Assembly: GCA_030549495.1 (NCBI GenBank)
Contig: JAUIRK010000993.1
Span: forward strand, 975,501 to 1,039,500
Source: Nectonema munidae
Taxonomy: Eukaryota; Nematomorpha; Nectonematoida; Nectonematidae
Reading direction: 5' to 3'
DNA: 64,000 nt
The position numbers were made by a program, and so were the translations under genes. Below, in pieces: positions 12,153-22,769 of this stretch. Below the pieces are notes generated by a model. It did not search any database and had not been told where the DNA came from. It saw nothing but the letters and a program-made list of their open reading frames with translations. How positions within the stretch are numbered: the stretch's first letter is position 1; each line of letters opens with the position of its first letter.

Positions 12153-12299
12153 GGTAAAGGAACCGTGGGGTGTTTTTATCGAGAAGGCACAATTGCGCAA
12201 CTTGTATCCAACTATGAGAAAGTAGGCTTGATGAGGGTTTGAACCCAAGACCTTGATTTATCGAAACCCAGTACCCAACCAACCTGACTCACACCCTTG
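12153..12299 (-). mobile_element. SINE-1, copy 2, with 13-bp target duplication
   Basis: Full-length-looking copy of the tRNA-derived SINE-1 family. The B-box region reads GGTTCAAACCC on the minus strand. TTATAAGAAAAAA flanks it directly at 12140-12152 and 12300-12312, a clean target-site duplication. The flank therefore marks both ends of the family. Confidence 0.85.
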
Positions 12300-12312
12300 T
12301 TATAAGAAAAAA

Positions 12313-13139
12313 CTGAACACAAGAATTTCTTACTATTGATCAATTTTTTTAAAACACAATGGACTAATACCCAACAAATATTTTGCCAATCTTAAAATAA
12401 AAAACCTAGTACTCATTTTTTAGACGTTATGTAATAACATCTTATTAAATGTTTGAATGATTTAAAAAAAATTCATTTATTTTAATAACTATATACATAC
12501 ATAATAAAAATCTTTTGACTAACATGATTTTGACCTCTCAGACTAATTATGTCAAAGAATGTCACCCTCTGTGTGCTCCGTGGAGATTTCATTTTATATG
12601 CAAAAACTAATTTGTATGGATTGTATTGGGTATATAAAATCCTGTGATCGTTTCAAAGCAAAAACGTGAACTGCATGGAAAAATGCTAAAAGATATGTAT
12701 ATACCCTAGAATCAAGACCTTGTCAGGAGTATGGATGCACAAGGAAATACTGTCATCTTTGTCTATCCATGCATTCGCTTGTTTGTTGTTGGCCACGAGT
12801 TCTGCATTCAAGAGAAGGATGGTGGTGCCAATCGGATGCTTCCACAACTTAACATGTGCATTACCAAACAGAAATAGACTGCAAACACTTTCACAGTTCT
12901 GGAGATCTCTAGAGCGAAAGTAGGGTCATAAAATCAAAAATGGCGCAAAATAACACACACAAGAAATTTGATGGCGGAATATAAGCTTTTATTAGAGATG
13001 GGGAGCTAATGTAAATGTTAGAGCAGTAATTCATTTTAGCATAGCTGTTTTTGACCTTGGCTTCGACTATACAAAAATTTGAAAATGAGTGATCATTAGA
13101 ACATAAAAATAATTTTATTTAAAATAAATCAACATTTAA
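12313..13139. other. no gene recognised
   Basis: A plus-strand open frame at 12720-12923 begins MSGVWMHKEILSSL and has slightly richer composition than its surroundings, but it matches no family I know. It may be a decayed element. Confidence 0.4.
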
Positions 13140-13865
13140 AATTCGCTATACAAACTTAATTTGTTACTAAATCGCTTCGAGACCCAAATTTTTTTTGTAT
13201 TTCAATAATTAGAATTATCAGGAAAAAGTTTCACTATCTAAAATTAGACCCTCGTTAAGTCGGATTACATGGGGGGGAGGGGGGTCCGCTTTGCCGTTGT
13301 CCGCATAACATATGGTTTCTATATATTTTTTTGGGGGGGAAAATATTTTTTATTGGGGGGTTATTTCCCCCCAAAATTTGGGAGGAAAGAATATTTTATT
13401 TTGGCGCCCCCCCCTATGGGGAAAAAAAAAAAAAGGGGGGGGGGGGGGGGAAAAAAAAAAAAAGAAGGAAATGAAAAAGGGGGGGGGGGGGGGGGGGGGG
13501 GAATTTTTTTCCGTGGGGGGGGTTACTTTAACACTAGGAAGGCTTTTTTTATTTCGTTAAATTGAAATTTCGATACACTGAATTCTACTAGAATGACTGG
13601 CATTATAAATAAACTTGTTTTATATATTAATACAAATAAAATTTATTCTGAAATCAGATTCCTCGCTAAGAAAAAAAAATTTTTTTAGGGTGGCTTCAAG
13701 TGGCAAAATTTTTTGCTAGTCATCTAAGAACAAATCTTTAAGCTGGGTTATTCTTTCCATTACTATGTGTAAAGTTTAGTTTTTTAACAACTTAGGTTAT
13801 ACATAAATTTATGCGTCTATGAATCTATATCTGTGTGTGTGTTACTCAAGGCTTTATTTCTCAAA
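13140..13865. repeat. unclassified dispersed repeat, copy B, interrupted
   Basis: Second copy of the repeat at 11394-11850. It is near-identical on both sides of an insertion of about 280 bases (13245-13525) that copy A lacks. The insert starts with ACCCTCGTTAAGTCGGATTA, resembling a mariner/pogo-like terminus, then turns into long G and A homopolymers. Confidence 0.8.
13269..13525. other. homopolymer-ridden block, probable low-quality sequence
   Basis: Repeated runs of 6 to more than 20 G alternate with runs of up to 13 A and C runs, unlike anything else in the window. Glycine/lysine-rich open frames here are by-products. Most likely an inserted small transposon whose consensus was damaged by sequencing or polishing errors. 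Confidence 0.65.
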
Positions 13866-14924
13866 ATCAAGCTGCTAGGTGGGACCTTAAAACAATCTTT
13901 AAATTGATTTATTTTTTATATTTTAAGCTTGTATTATCACATGTCCCATATTGCAGAATTTGTTTAATCTAAAATTGTAACAGGCAAATGATGCATATTA
14001 GTATGTGTGTGTAATACAAAAACTAAAACACATCAGAACATCATACATGTTCACAGACCACATGCCTTTTGTATGTCTTATAAGTTTGATATTTATAATT
14101 TTTTTCAGTTAATTTTAAATTTGGAAGGTTGTAGTAAGTTATGAATCCGATAAAAGAAAAAAGTTTTTTAGTTTTAAAACTTCTAACACATAAATCCTGG
14201 CAAGGATTTATAAAGATAAATTATACGAGCTGTTAAGCTCAATTGCAGGGTTAAACACGCAAAATCTTTTTCCTTGACCAAAACTTTAAATTGCCTACCT
14301 TTTGTATAAATTTGTAGGCATTAAAGGTTTAACTGCTACCCGAAACAGAAATTCCCTGCCAAACGTGGATAACTCGTTCCAATGGGTTCCTACAGTATGA
14401 AAAACCACGTTGTTCGAAGTCTAATGATCACTGTATCTCTCGCCTTCGTAATAATGCGTAATAACAAAACTGCATTATCACAAAACGGTGTGTGGAAGGT
14501 AGATAAAATCGCCCACAGATCGGAAAGATGGACGAGCTAATGTTGTGATGGTCAGGATATATATAAACAGCCTCTTGGTGGAATTTAATTTAGAAAAAGA
14601 TTTTAAGAAGTTTTTTGCTGTCAAGAACAGAGTTCTATATCAGAGTCGACAAATCTGAGGCCACTTACTAGATTTTAGGGTATTTGCCTCTTTATTTTTA
14701 TAGTTACAAAAGTTTGACTAAGAGGAATATATAACAGAAAGGTGAGGCTGAAGGGCTTTCATATTTTATATTGCAAAATATAAACAAGGAATAAAAAGGA
14801 ATATTTCGATTGAATGAGTCTTTTTCAACTGATGTCAAGGAGAAAGAACGGATTTTGTGGATCACGAGAAATCTTTTCTCTGCATCTTCACCACAAAATC
14901 CGTTGCCTCCGCTTTTTGCTTGAC
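13866..14924. other. MCM10 intron, no gene recognised
   Basis: No family match on either strand. A minus-strand frame at 14704-14928 is a shadow of the neighbouring exon and its downstream intron. Confidence 0.45.
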
Positions 14925-15367
14925 TCAATTGTTACATATTGGACGGTTGACACAAGTGAGAGTCCAACTGTGAGCGGATTATCCGCATAAAATTTTGTTC
15001 TATGCAGCAAATTTTTCTTCCTCCGCGGTGCCGGATTTACAAAATGCAGGAATGGCAAGTGTGGACAAATTTGTTTGGTGAGCCAAGGGATAAGAAAAGA
15101 TACTGAAATAATTGAAATAGAAGAGAGGTTGTACGTTAAATTCCATATTGAGTACTTTTTAGAATTGCTCGATGTTTTGATATCTGATTTATGATATATG
15201 ACAGCACAAGTCACCCAGTCTATGTTTCCGTTCAATAGTTTGTGTCGCGTTCGATTGAGTAGAGGCGCAGAAATGAATTCTTTATCTTGCATACGCTCTT
15301 CAATGTCATCTTTGGAATATATAGAATTTGCAATGCGAATCCCAAAGTGCGTGAAGGACGAATTTAC
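14925..15367 (-). CDS. MCM10: MCM10 OB-fold exon
   Basis: Encodes the OB-fold half of the conserved internal domain of MCM10, which binds single-stranded DNA and competes for PCNA and polymerase alpha. Visible landmarks are FGIRIANSIYSKDDIEERM (human GLRIRNPLVSSSELKRKM), NGNIDWVTCAVIYHKSD (human EDDWVTFGVIVNKVT), SKKYSIWNLTYNLSSI (human GKTFSIWKLNDLHNL) and FVNPAPRRKK (human LLNPNPMKPK). The acceptor is probably the AG at 15369-15368. The best donor by phase follows base 14925, but its GTCAAG is a poor consensus; it joins to give VTIEQSIDLGFC across the junction. Using a later donor would add basic residues. The sequence is divergent but the match is colinear along the whole exon. Confidence 0.75.
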
Positions 15368-15763
15368 CTTCAAATATGAACTTGTAATCATAAACATTCA
15401 AGACTTTACATATAAATTTAGGTTTGAAAAGAAAATAAACATTTGCATCTGTTTCTTAAACGCGGAAGATTTATTCGCAAAATTTGCTAAAACTAATATT
15501 TGATTTAATGCTTAAATCCTGTATAATAACTTTTAACCTATAGTAAGATATTATTACTCTAAACTAGATCCCTTATGAAAAATTGTCAACTTCTCTATTT
15601 TTAATGTACTATCAAAAGATGTAGAGCAAGGTTTCCCAAAAGGGTCCATTGAGAATTTAAAGGGGTCCATGTACAAAAATATGAATATTGGGGGGTCCTT
15701 TTAACACAGTAAGGGGTCTATGAAGTCTTTGCCAAAAATAAATAATATGTAAACAAATAACAA

Positions 15764-16300
15764 ATGAGTTATCAGCATCCACCAACATGCCTTACCAACA
15801 TCTCACGTCGTAAGCTTGATCAATTTCCTGCACTTGCTTCGGTTAGCAGTAATTTAAAGGATGACTGTATTGCATACGTTAACTATCGGAAAAATACTCA
15901 CAAAGATATGAACTCGTTTCAAAGACTTGTTAGAGCTGGAAATTCCAGACTGGGTATCCAATCCATTTGAGGTGAATGCTGCTGATGTTTCAATTGACTT
16001 CAAGAAGAACTTGTTGAAGCTCAAAGTTTATTTAATAAAGATCAATAAAATGCATGGAGACGTAGTGAGTTTGCCTTTAAATATCCGCTATTATGGGAAA
16101 ACGTTAAAATGTATATCATTGCTTTCCCGTCTACCTATCTTGTGGAATGTGGTGTTAGTTGTGCGAATCAGCTAGTAACCAAGTAACCTAATCGTCTTGA
16201 CCTTGTGAAAAGAGGAGACCGTCGTCTGGCTTTATTGAATTTGGAACCAGATATTAAAAAATTGGCTTCACAACACCAGGCTCAAGGTCCTCATTAATTT
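15764..16300 (+). pseudogene. hAT transposase C-terminal remnant
   Basis: Plus-strand frames retain pieces of a ZBED5/SCAND3-like hAT transposase: LEIPDWVSNPFEV, a degraded segment where the hAT dimerisation motif is expected, and then LDLVKRGDRRLALLNLEPDI with KKLASQHQAQG before the stop. The frame changes at about 15930, and stop codons interrupt near 16170. The DDE core is missing. It belongs to the element at 15627-19180 and is non-functional. Confidence 0.7.
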
Positions 16301-16515
16301 GTACGACGCGGTTACTTTTTTTAAGAATAATAAAATTTTAATGCTATATTTTACTTCTTTTTATTGATATTTGATTCAAAAATATTATGCCGAAAGATTT
16401 TTGTTTATATTGTTCAAGGAAGCCTTTAGATGTGAAATTATGAATATAATATATATTCGTTTTTTTTTAATTTACAATTAAAAGTGAAATATTTTCCCTA
16501 TTTGAATATACACTA

Positions 16516-19092
16516 GAACTTTAGTTTTACGTACGGCACGGGACCGAACGGCGGGCATAAAACGTAGGATTCGTAAAATCCAGGTTGACCTTTAAATTGA
16601 CATACAACACGAAAATCCTAGCCTGGATCACAAATGGTCATACCGTGTACGACGTGAGGGACTATGGCAGCTAAAGAAGACTACTACAGTGAAGTTGGAT
16701 GATCATCCTTGAAGTTGAGTATCAGTGTATGTGTATTATTTATCAATTATACTCAACTTAGTCTGCTCTAGGAAAAGGCGCCAGTTAATTTGCCATTTTA
16801 ATGATGCATGCAGAGGGGAAAATAATTTTAAAATGAGGAAAAACTAATTTATTCATTCTCTTTCGAATTTGTTGGCCCTGAAAAGGCCCTTTTGTTTTGA
16901 AGATTTATTTTTTTTACTGAAAGAAGTTGGTTATCTTTTTCTGCTTTAATGATGCTGCTCTCATCTGAGCCACTTCGTCTCTCCATCGGCGAATCTGTCT
17001 GATGTGGCACGGATCTTTCTTCATTTGCTTGAACCAATCCACGACAACTCGAAGGGCTTCAAACGCTTGCTCAGGTTTAATTCGGTCGACTATTTCTTCC
17101 TCTTCACTTTCACTCTCTTCATCAGATGACTCCCTATCAATTTCACTGATTATCTCTGCGTCGATGAGCCATTGGTGCCCGGGATCTTCGGCATCTTCGG
17201 CGAGCCACTCATCCACACTCATCATATCCTCAGTTCCAGAACCAAGTTCTTGAAACATGGCTTTAAATATATTACGATCCGCTTCCATGTTGTCTACGTT
17301 CTCTGTCTGTTCTTCTGAAACACTTTCATCCTCACTTCTTTCTTCAACATTTTCCATTAGTTTTTGCCAAGAGCGTTGAAGATTTTCCTGTGTCGCCGCT
17401 TCCCACGCATCTGCAATCCAGTAAACCACATCTTTAATTGTGATATGTTTTATCACCTCTGGGATCGGGGATCTAGCTTGCACAAGACCATAGAATGTTT
17501 TTCTTATAACGTCTTTTTAATGGTTCTAAAACACCCTGGTCTATCGGTTGAATGAGGGAGGTTGTATTTGCCGGCAGGAACATTACTAAAAATGATCCGT
17601 CTTCTGTCGTTAGTTCTTCAACGGAAGGGTGGGCTGGAGCATTATCTAACAGTAGCACAATCTTTTCCTCAACATTGTTCTCTCGGCAAAATTCACGAAC
17701 ACGGGGAACAAAGTTCTCAAAAAACCATCTCTTGAATGTTGCCGCATCCATCCACGCGTTCTTCTGACTATAGTAGTCGACTGGCAGGCGGTCCATGTTC
17801 TGGTTTTTAAAGCATCGTAGCTTAGCTGACTTGTGAATAAATGTTAATGGAATCTTACAGGTTACGCTCGCATTCGAACAACCCATAAGGGTAACTCAAT
17901 CTTTAGCTCTCTTGAAATTCTTTGCCGTTTTCTCTCCGTGTAAAACCAAGGTGCGGCTGGACATCAATTTCTAATAGAGACCAGTTTCGTCAGCATTGGT
18001 CTCTGGTTAAATTTTCTGATTCCATTAACCTCTTTAACGCAGATTGGAAAGCTCCAATTGAGTCAGCGTCTGCTGATAAGGATTCGCCTTGCATTGATAA
18101 GGAATGGATACCGTGGCGTTTCTTAAAACCATCTAGCCATCCGTTACTGGCCTCAAAACTTGGGTGACCTTCGGGATACAACTCTTTGGCAAAAAGAAGA
18201 GCTTTCTCCTGTAAAAGAAGTCCAGCTATCGGTACGCCCTTTCTTCGCTGCTGCGTCATCCACGTAAAACACGCATCATCAACCTTCGAAAACGTTGCTT
18301 TTGACAAATAAGATTTAGCTAAAAACAAACTTGGTAACTCACATTTTGAAACCGAATTCTCCAATTCCTCCCTTTTCACCCAGATGGTGGATACGGTTGA
18401 CTTAGGCAAACGAAATTGCGTTGCAACTAAAAGGTTGGATTTACCCTTCCTTCTTTTGGCAATTATCTTTAGTTTAGTTTCGATCGAAACACTTTGACGC
18501 TTTCTAACGGAAGCCATGATTGCAAATGAATTATTATCTACCCATGGACCCGATTAATTAAAATAGAAAAACGATGGATTTTAATTACAGGAAGTCAAGA
18601 AAATTAAAAATGAGATTAAAAATTAAAAATGATTAAAAACATCGAGCAAAAATTAAGGAAGTCAAGAATTAAAAATGATCTTAATTGTTTATTAATCATG
18701 TAAGTTGTGTGAAGTTAATGTTTACGTTTTGCACGAAAATGTTGTGTCTGTAACACAGCGTTATCAGCTGACTATTTGCTACCCTGGACGTAATTGACAG
18801 TTGTATATGAGGATATCCTTTACACGTGTTGCGACTCGCTGATAGCCCATTCATTCACAAGGCGGCGTATCGTTTGATGTTTGACAATACGCGCTCATTA
18901 TACGAAAACAACAAGAATAGCATCGGAGATAACAAGTACACTTTAACCCTTATAAACTTTTTAATACATAAAATCATAAAGAAAAAAACGTTTAATAATG
19001 CATTTAATGACCAAAAAGATGACGTCATCGATCATTTGGAGAGGACGTAAAATCCAGGGAACGTAAAATCAGGGTACGTAAAACGTAGGTTC
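16516..19092 (-). mobile_element. Tigger/pogo DNA transposon, full length (2577 bp)
   Basis: Bounded by TA on both sides (16514-16515 and 19093-19094). The inverted ends GAACTTTAGTTTTACGTAC and (from the right) GAACCTACGTTTTACGTAC match at 16 of 19 positions. The length is close to that of human Tigger1. The transposase gene runs on the minus strand. The whole element sits inside the hAT at 15627-19180, so it is the younger of the two. Confidence 0.9.
16914..18517 (-). pseudogene. Tigger transposase, broken
   Basis: Order on the minus strand: an N-terminal CENP-B/psq helix-turn-helix (MASVRKRQSVSIETKLKIIA, residues 1-60); a second DNA-binding HTH (SNGWLDGFKKRHGI); the DDE domain with NADETGLY (first Asp), IVLLLDNAPAH (second) and NTTSLIQPIDQGVL (third); then an acidic tail with EESESEEEE. 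The enzyme would cut and paste the element at TA. It is inactive here: a small deletion shifts the frame near 17990, a stop replaces the Trp after DETGLY, another stop follows AKD near 17895, and the frame shifts again near 17480. The three catalytic Asp remain. Confidence 0.88.
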
Positions 19093-19528
19093 TACCATGT
19101 TTCTTATAGATCATGCGGGTCCACAGTTAATAAGTTATCGCTCAAAGGGTCCACAAGCAAAAAAAGGTTGGGAACCCCTGATGTAGAGTATAACCCAGTT
19201 AAATGAAAGTTCCATGAGTAACATAATTTTATTTATTATAAGTATAACTTGAATTTGTTATATTCTGAAAAAATAATAAATGTAAAAAAATGAAAAATAA
19301 AAAACCTTAATAAGAAAAAAAACATATTTTTGACATATTACATTGATAGGATAAATTGTACAAACATTTCAAAATAACATGATTCTTTGTTGTTTTAACC
19401 CAGGATGAGTAAGGCTGATTAGATACTGGGTTTTGATAACTTAAGGCCATGGGTTCGATCCAGCATCAAGCCTCCTTTCCTCAGAGTTTGATAAAAGTGG
19501 CGCAATTGTGCCTTCTCGGTGAATACAC

Positions 19529-21375
19529 AAGTGGGGAAAGATAAAGAAGAATTTAATATCAGTGAGTGAAAGAGTCTTGGGACGCAACAAGCCTGGAGGA
19601 ATAAAGCAAAAAGAGACATGCTGGTTGAAAGAAAGTTTGAGAAGGGTGTTGAAAGAGAAAAAATGGCTTTTAATAAGTGGCAAAAACGAACTTGAAAGAA
19701 GACAAGGAATTAATTGGAACAAAAAAGAAGGAAGCCAAGGATGTATTGCGGTTGCTCAAGGGATACAAAAACTGTATGATGATTTAAGAATGAAAGAAGG
19801 AGAAAATCAGATATACAGAATTGTCAAAGCAAGACAGAAAGAAAAGGAGGAGATTGGAAGCGTCAATATTATCAAAGATAAAGAAGGAAAAATGATATTT
19901 GACACTGAAGATAACAGGCGGGCAGAATATTTTGAAGAACTTTTAAATATGGGAAATAAAAAGGAAGAAGTGGAAGAAGCTTTGAAGGTTGAAGGGTCAG
20001 AGAAGATAATATATGAAGATGAAGTATTGCAGCAAATCAAGAAGATGAAAAATTATAAAGCAAATGGACTTAGTGAGATTAGCATGGAATGATTAAAGCA
20101 GAAGGACATGAAACTATAACATGGATGGTAGACCTAATAAAAAGAGTTTGGATCTGAAGACTGGAGGAAAAGCGTACTAGTACCCATCTGGAAAAATAAA
20201 GGTGATGTCTTAGAATGTGGTAGCTATCGTGGTGTGAAGTTACTGGAGCACGGACTGAAAATACTAGAAAGAATTTTGGACAAGCGAATCGGTTCAGTGA
20301 TACAGATAAACCCACAAAAGTCTGGATTTATGCCTGGAAAGAGTGCAATAGACGCAATTATTTTTATCACAAAACAACTAATAGAAAAAATTTAAGGAAA
20401 TGCATCAGTTTTTTTTTAGATTTGTAGATCTAGAGAAAGCATATGATACTATTTATAGATAAGTAGTCTATTGGTGCTTGCGTAAAAAAGGAATATCCGA
20501 AAAACTTGTGAGATTGGTGCAAGAAATCTACAAAAATCCAAAGACATCTATTAAAACGGCAGAAGGAATTTCAAGAGAATTTGAAGTAAAAATAGGTCTG
20601 CATCAAGGTTCGGCATTGATCCCATTATTGTTTACGTTGGTTGTTGATGAACTATCGAATCCTTTAAAAAAGGAAGACTTATGGGAACTTTAATTTGTTG
20701 ACGACATAGAGATACTGGCAGACAACAAAGAACAACTTGGAAAGAGAATTATAAAATGGCAAGAGAGTTTGGAGAAATATGGGCTGAAGATGAATGCTGA
20801 AAAGACGGAGATCATGATATGTAGCAAAAATGAGGATATTTATGTGCAATTAGAAGATAGACACGGGAATAAGCTGAAACAAGTGAAAATTTTCAAATAC
20901 TTGGGAACCCAAATTATGGATAATGGAAGCTGTGAAAGGGACGTCCAAGCAGAGTCAATGCCAGCTGGTTAAAATGGGAGGAGGTTAAAGCGATCATCAG
21001 CATTAAAAGAATGCCAATGAAACTCAAAGGGAAGATTTACAACACAATTGTTCGACCGGTCTTGATATATGGTTGTCAATGCTGGAGCTTGAAGAAAAAA
21101 GAAGGAGTTGAGATAAATGTGCTGGCTGTAGCAGAACGTTGTAAACTGCGGTGATACGGGCATATTTTAAGGAAGAAGCAAGACGATGTCGTACGCCAAG
21201 CTATGGAAAAAGAAGCAGAGGGAGACAACAAAAAAGATGGAGAGATGGGCTGAAGGAGCGACTACAGGAGCTTGGACTCAGAGAAGACACCGCAATGGAT
21301 AGAGAGAAGTGGAGACAGCGGATCTCAGCCACCGATCCTCAACTTGGAGATAAGGTGTAGGCAAAGAAGAAGAAT
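19529..21375 (+). mobile_element. RTE-like LINE fragment inside a SINE
   Basis: Flanked by the 10-base direct repeat GTGAATACAC (19519-19528 and 21376-21385), the expected target duplication of target-primed reverse transcription. The element is 5'-truncated, lacking the endonuclease, and ends with a short GAAGAA-type tail. The coding content is the reverse transcriptase and C-terminal region (separate entry). It is inserted in the same orientation as its SINE host. Confidence 0.88.
19562..21360 (+). pseudogene. RTE-like reverse transcriptase remnant
   Basis: Plus-strand pieces in order: a linker ending QIKKMKNYKANGLSEIS; the RT block FVDLEKAYDTI; GLHQGSALIPLLFTLVVDEL; the catalytic FVDD (YADD in active relatives); LEKYGLKMNAEKTEIMI; IFKYLGTQI; and a tail GRQQKRWRDGLKERLQELGL typical of RTE-type proteins. 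It is broken by an in-frame stop just before FVDD, by another after TIYR near 20460, and by frameshifts near 20090, 20970 and 21150. RTE/BovB-type affiliation is inferred from motif wording only. Confidence 0.82.
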
Positions 21376-21408
21376 GTGAATACACCCTACTGTACCTTTA
21401 CCTTTAAG

Positions 21409-22761
21409 GACCCATGTGATAAAAGTGTACCAAGAAATTAAAATCGTCTCCTTCAAATATATAAAATTGATTTGATAAGGAAAGTAGAAGATTAGTCTTA
21501 AAAATTATGGTCATTAAAGGTTTAAAATGATAAATTAAATTATAAAGCACTGATTATATAAATTGACTTTCTTTTCACCACCCCCCCCCCCCAAATATTT
21601 TTGATTACTCTCAATACTATCTTTTTTATATTATTTAAAAGATTTTTTGGCTTGTGAGTAGACTTCCATTTTCTTTTTTTTAAGGTAAAGTCTTTGAATC
21701 CTTTTCATTATTTTCCACTTCATTGTCATAATAATGCGAATTTGAGCTATATTTGATCACAGACAGTAATGTAGCCAGTAAAGAACTCATACATTTTTCA
21801 GCGGGGCAAATATTTTTTATAGCACATAACTATATACGAAAGTATTCTCAATAACTTAAAGCTTTAAAGGATTACCAATTCATATCAGTTTATAGCAAAT
21901 TTTCTTCAAAAAATTTTAAACCTCCAGTTTGTATTTAAAAGGGCCAATAGACCAAAGTCCTAAATTTATCCTCAAAGAATTTACTTTACTAACTGAATAT
22001 ATCTGTAGGTAGAATATGAAAGACATTTTTAATATTCGAACATCAAATACAGAATGGGCTCAAACAAAAATTCTGTTCCCTAAATATTTACAAAATATAT
22101 CATTTTTAGAGTCATGGTATAAAATCTTCATTTGGTTAAGGTATATCATATCTTACTATAGAAAGAGCAATTCTGACCATCGGTTTCAATAACTGACAAA
22201 AGGGAGGGATAAAAATCTTAAGCTTGAAAAGTGGTTCACAAACTTTAGAAAAATGTTATGCGTAGAGGTCTCTTTAAAAAAATTTTAATAGAGGTCTCAA
22301 TTAAAAAAATGAATTTAACATATAAACTACTGTAAAAAAAATATTTACAGCAATTTATAATTCATAGCTTTAAATATGCTTACTAAAATGATAGGCATAT
22401 ACAAAAACAGACATCAGAATATTTTACATGCATGTCTGCTTTGCTTTGTTGAAAGTGCTGGATTTCTTTACATAGTATCGCTTCAAAATTTTTCAAGCCA
22501 CCTCAAGTTTGAGTGGAACAAGAGTTTTTCAAATTCAGAATCATTTTCTTCGTATATCTAAGAAAACAAGCAACAGTTGAAGACATTTGCTTTAATGAAA
22601 TACACTGTTTTACTGACTTAAATGAGAACATTTTTTAACTCATCAGGTATGGTTTTCTTTAACGCTTGGCGATGAATAGCGCACTGGGTACCAATTAAAC
22701 CCGAAGAATCAGATTCTGAAAACTAAGTCAACAAAAAATTGCCAGAGCGTGATCAGTACAC
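21409..22761. other. no gene recognised
   Basis: AT-rich with a C homopolymer near 21582. No family match on either strand. Confidence 0.5.
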
Positions 22762-22769
22762 AATCCAAG

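Larger units (their letters stand above)
15627..19180 (+). mobile_element. hAT element split by a nested Tigger
   Basis: The outer element has inverted ends CAAGGTTTCCCAAAA and (inverted) CAGGGGTTCCCAACC, with a perfect 8-bp target duplication ATGTAGAG (15619-15626 and 19181-19188). Without the nested Tigger it is about 0.97 kb, so most of the transposase was lost beforehand. It lies upstream of the MCM10 OB exon, probably in an intron. Confidence 0.88.
19402..21408 (+). mobile_element. SINE-1, copy 3, split by a LINE
   Basis: The tRNA-like head and body of SINE-1 (19402-19528) include a B-box GGGTTCGATCC. The remaining tail with repeated CTTTAC units resumes at 21386-21408, after the LINE insertion. 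Joining the flanks around the insertion restores the family consensus order. Confidence 0.82.

Noticed and set aside
12000-12248. Minus-strand 82-codon frame resembling others near 4.1 and 19.5 kb
   Set aside because: The shared peptide (e.g. NCAFSIKTPHGSFTF) is a translated SINE-1, not a protein family.
13269-13565. Gly/Lys-rich open frames
   Set aside because: Arise from G and A homopolymers, probably sequence errors.
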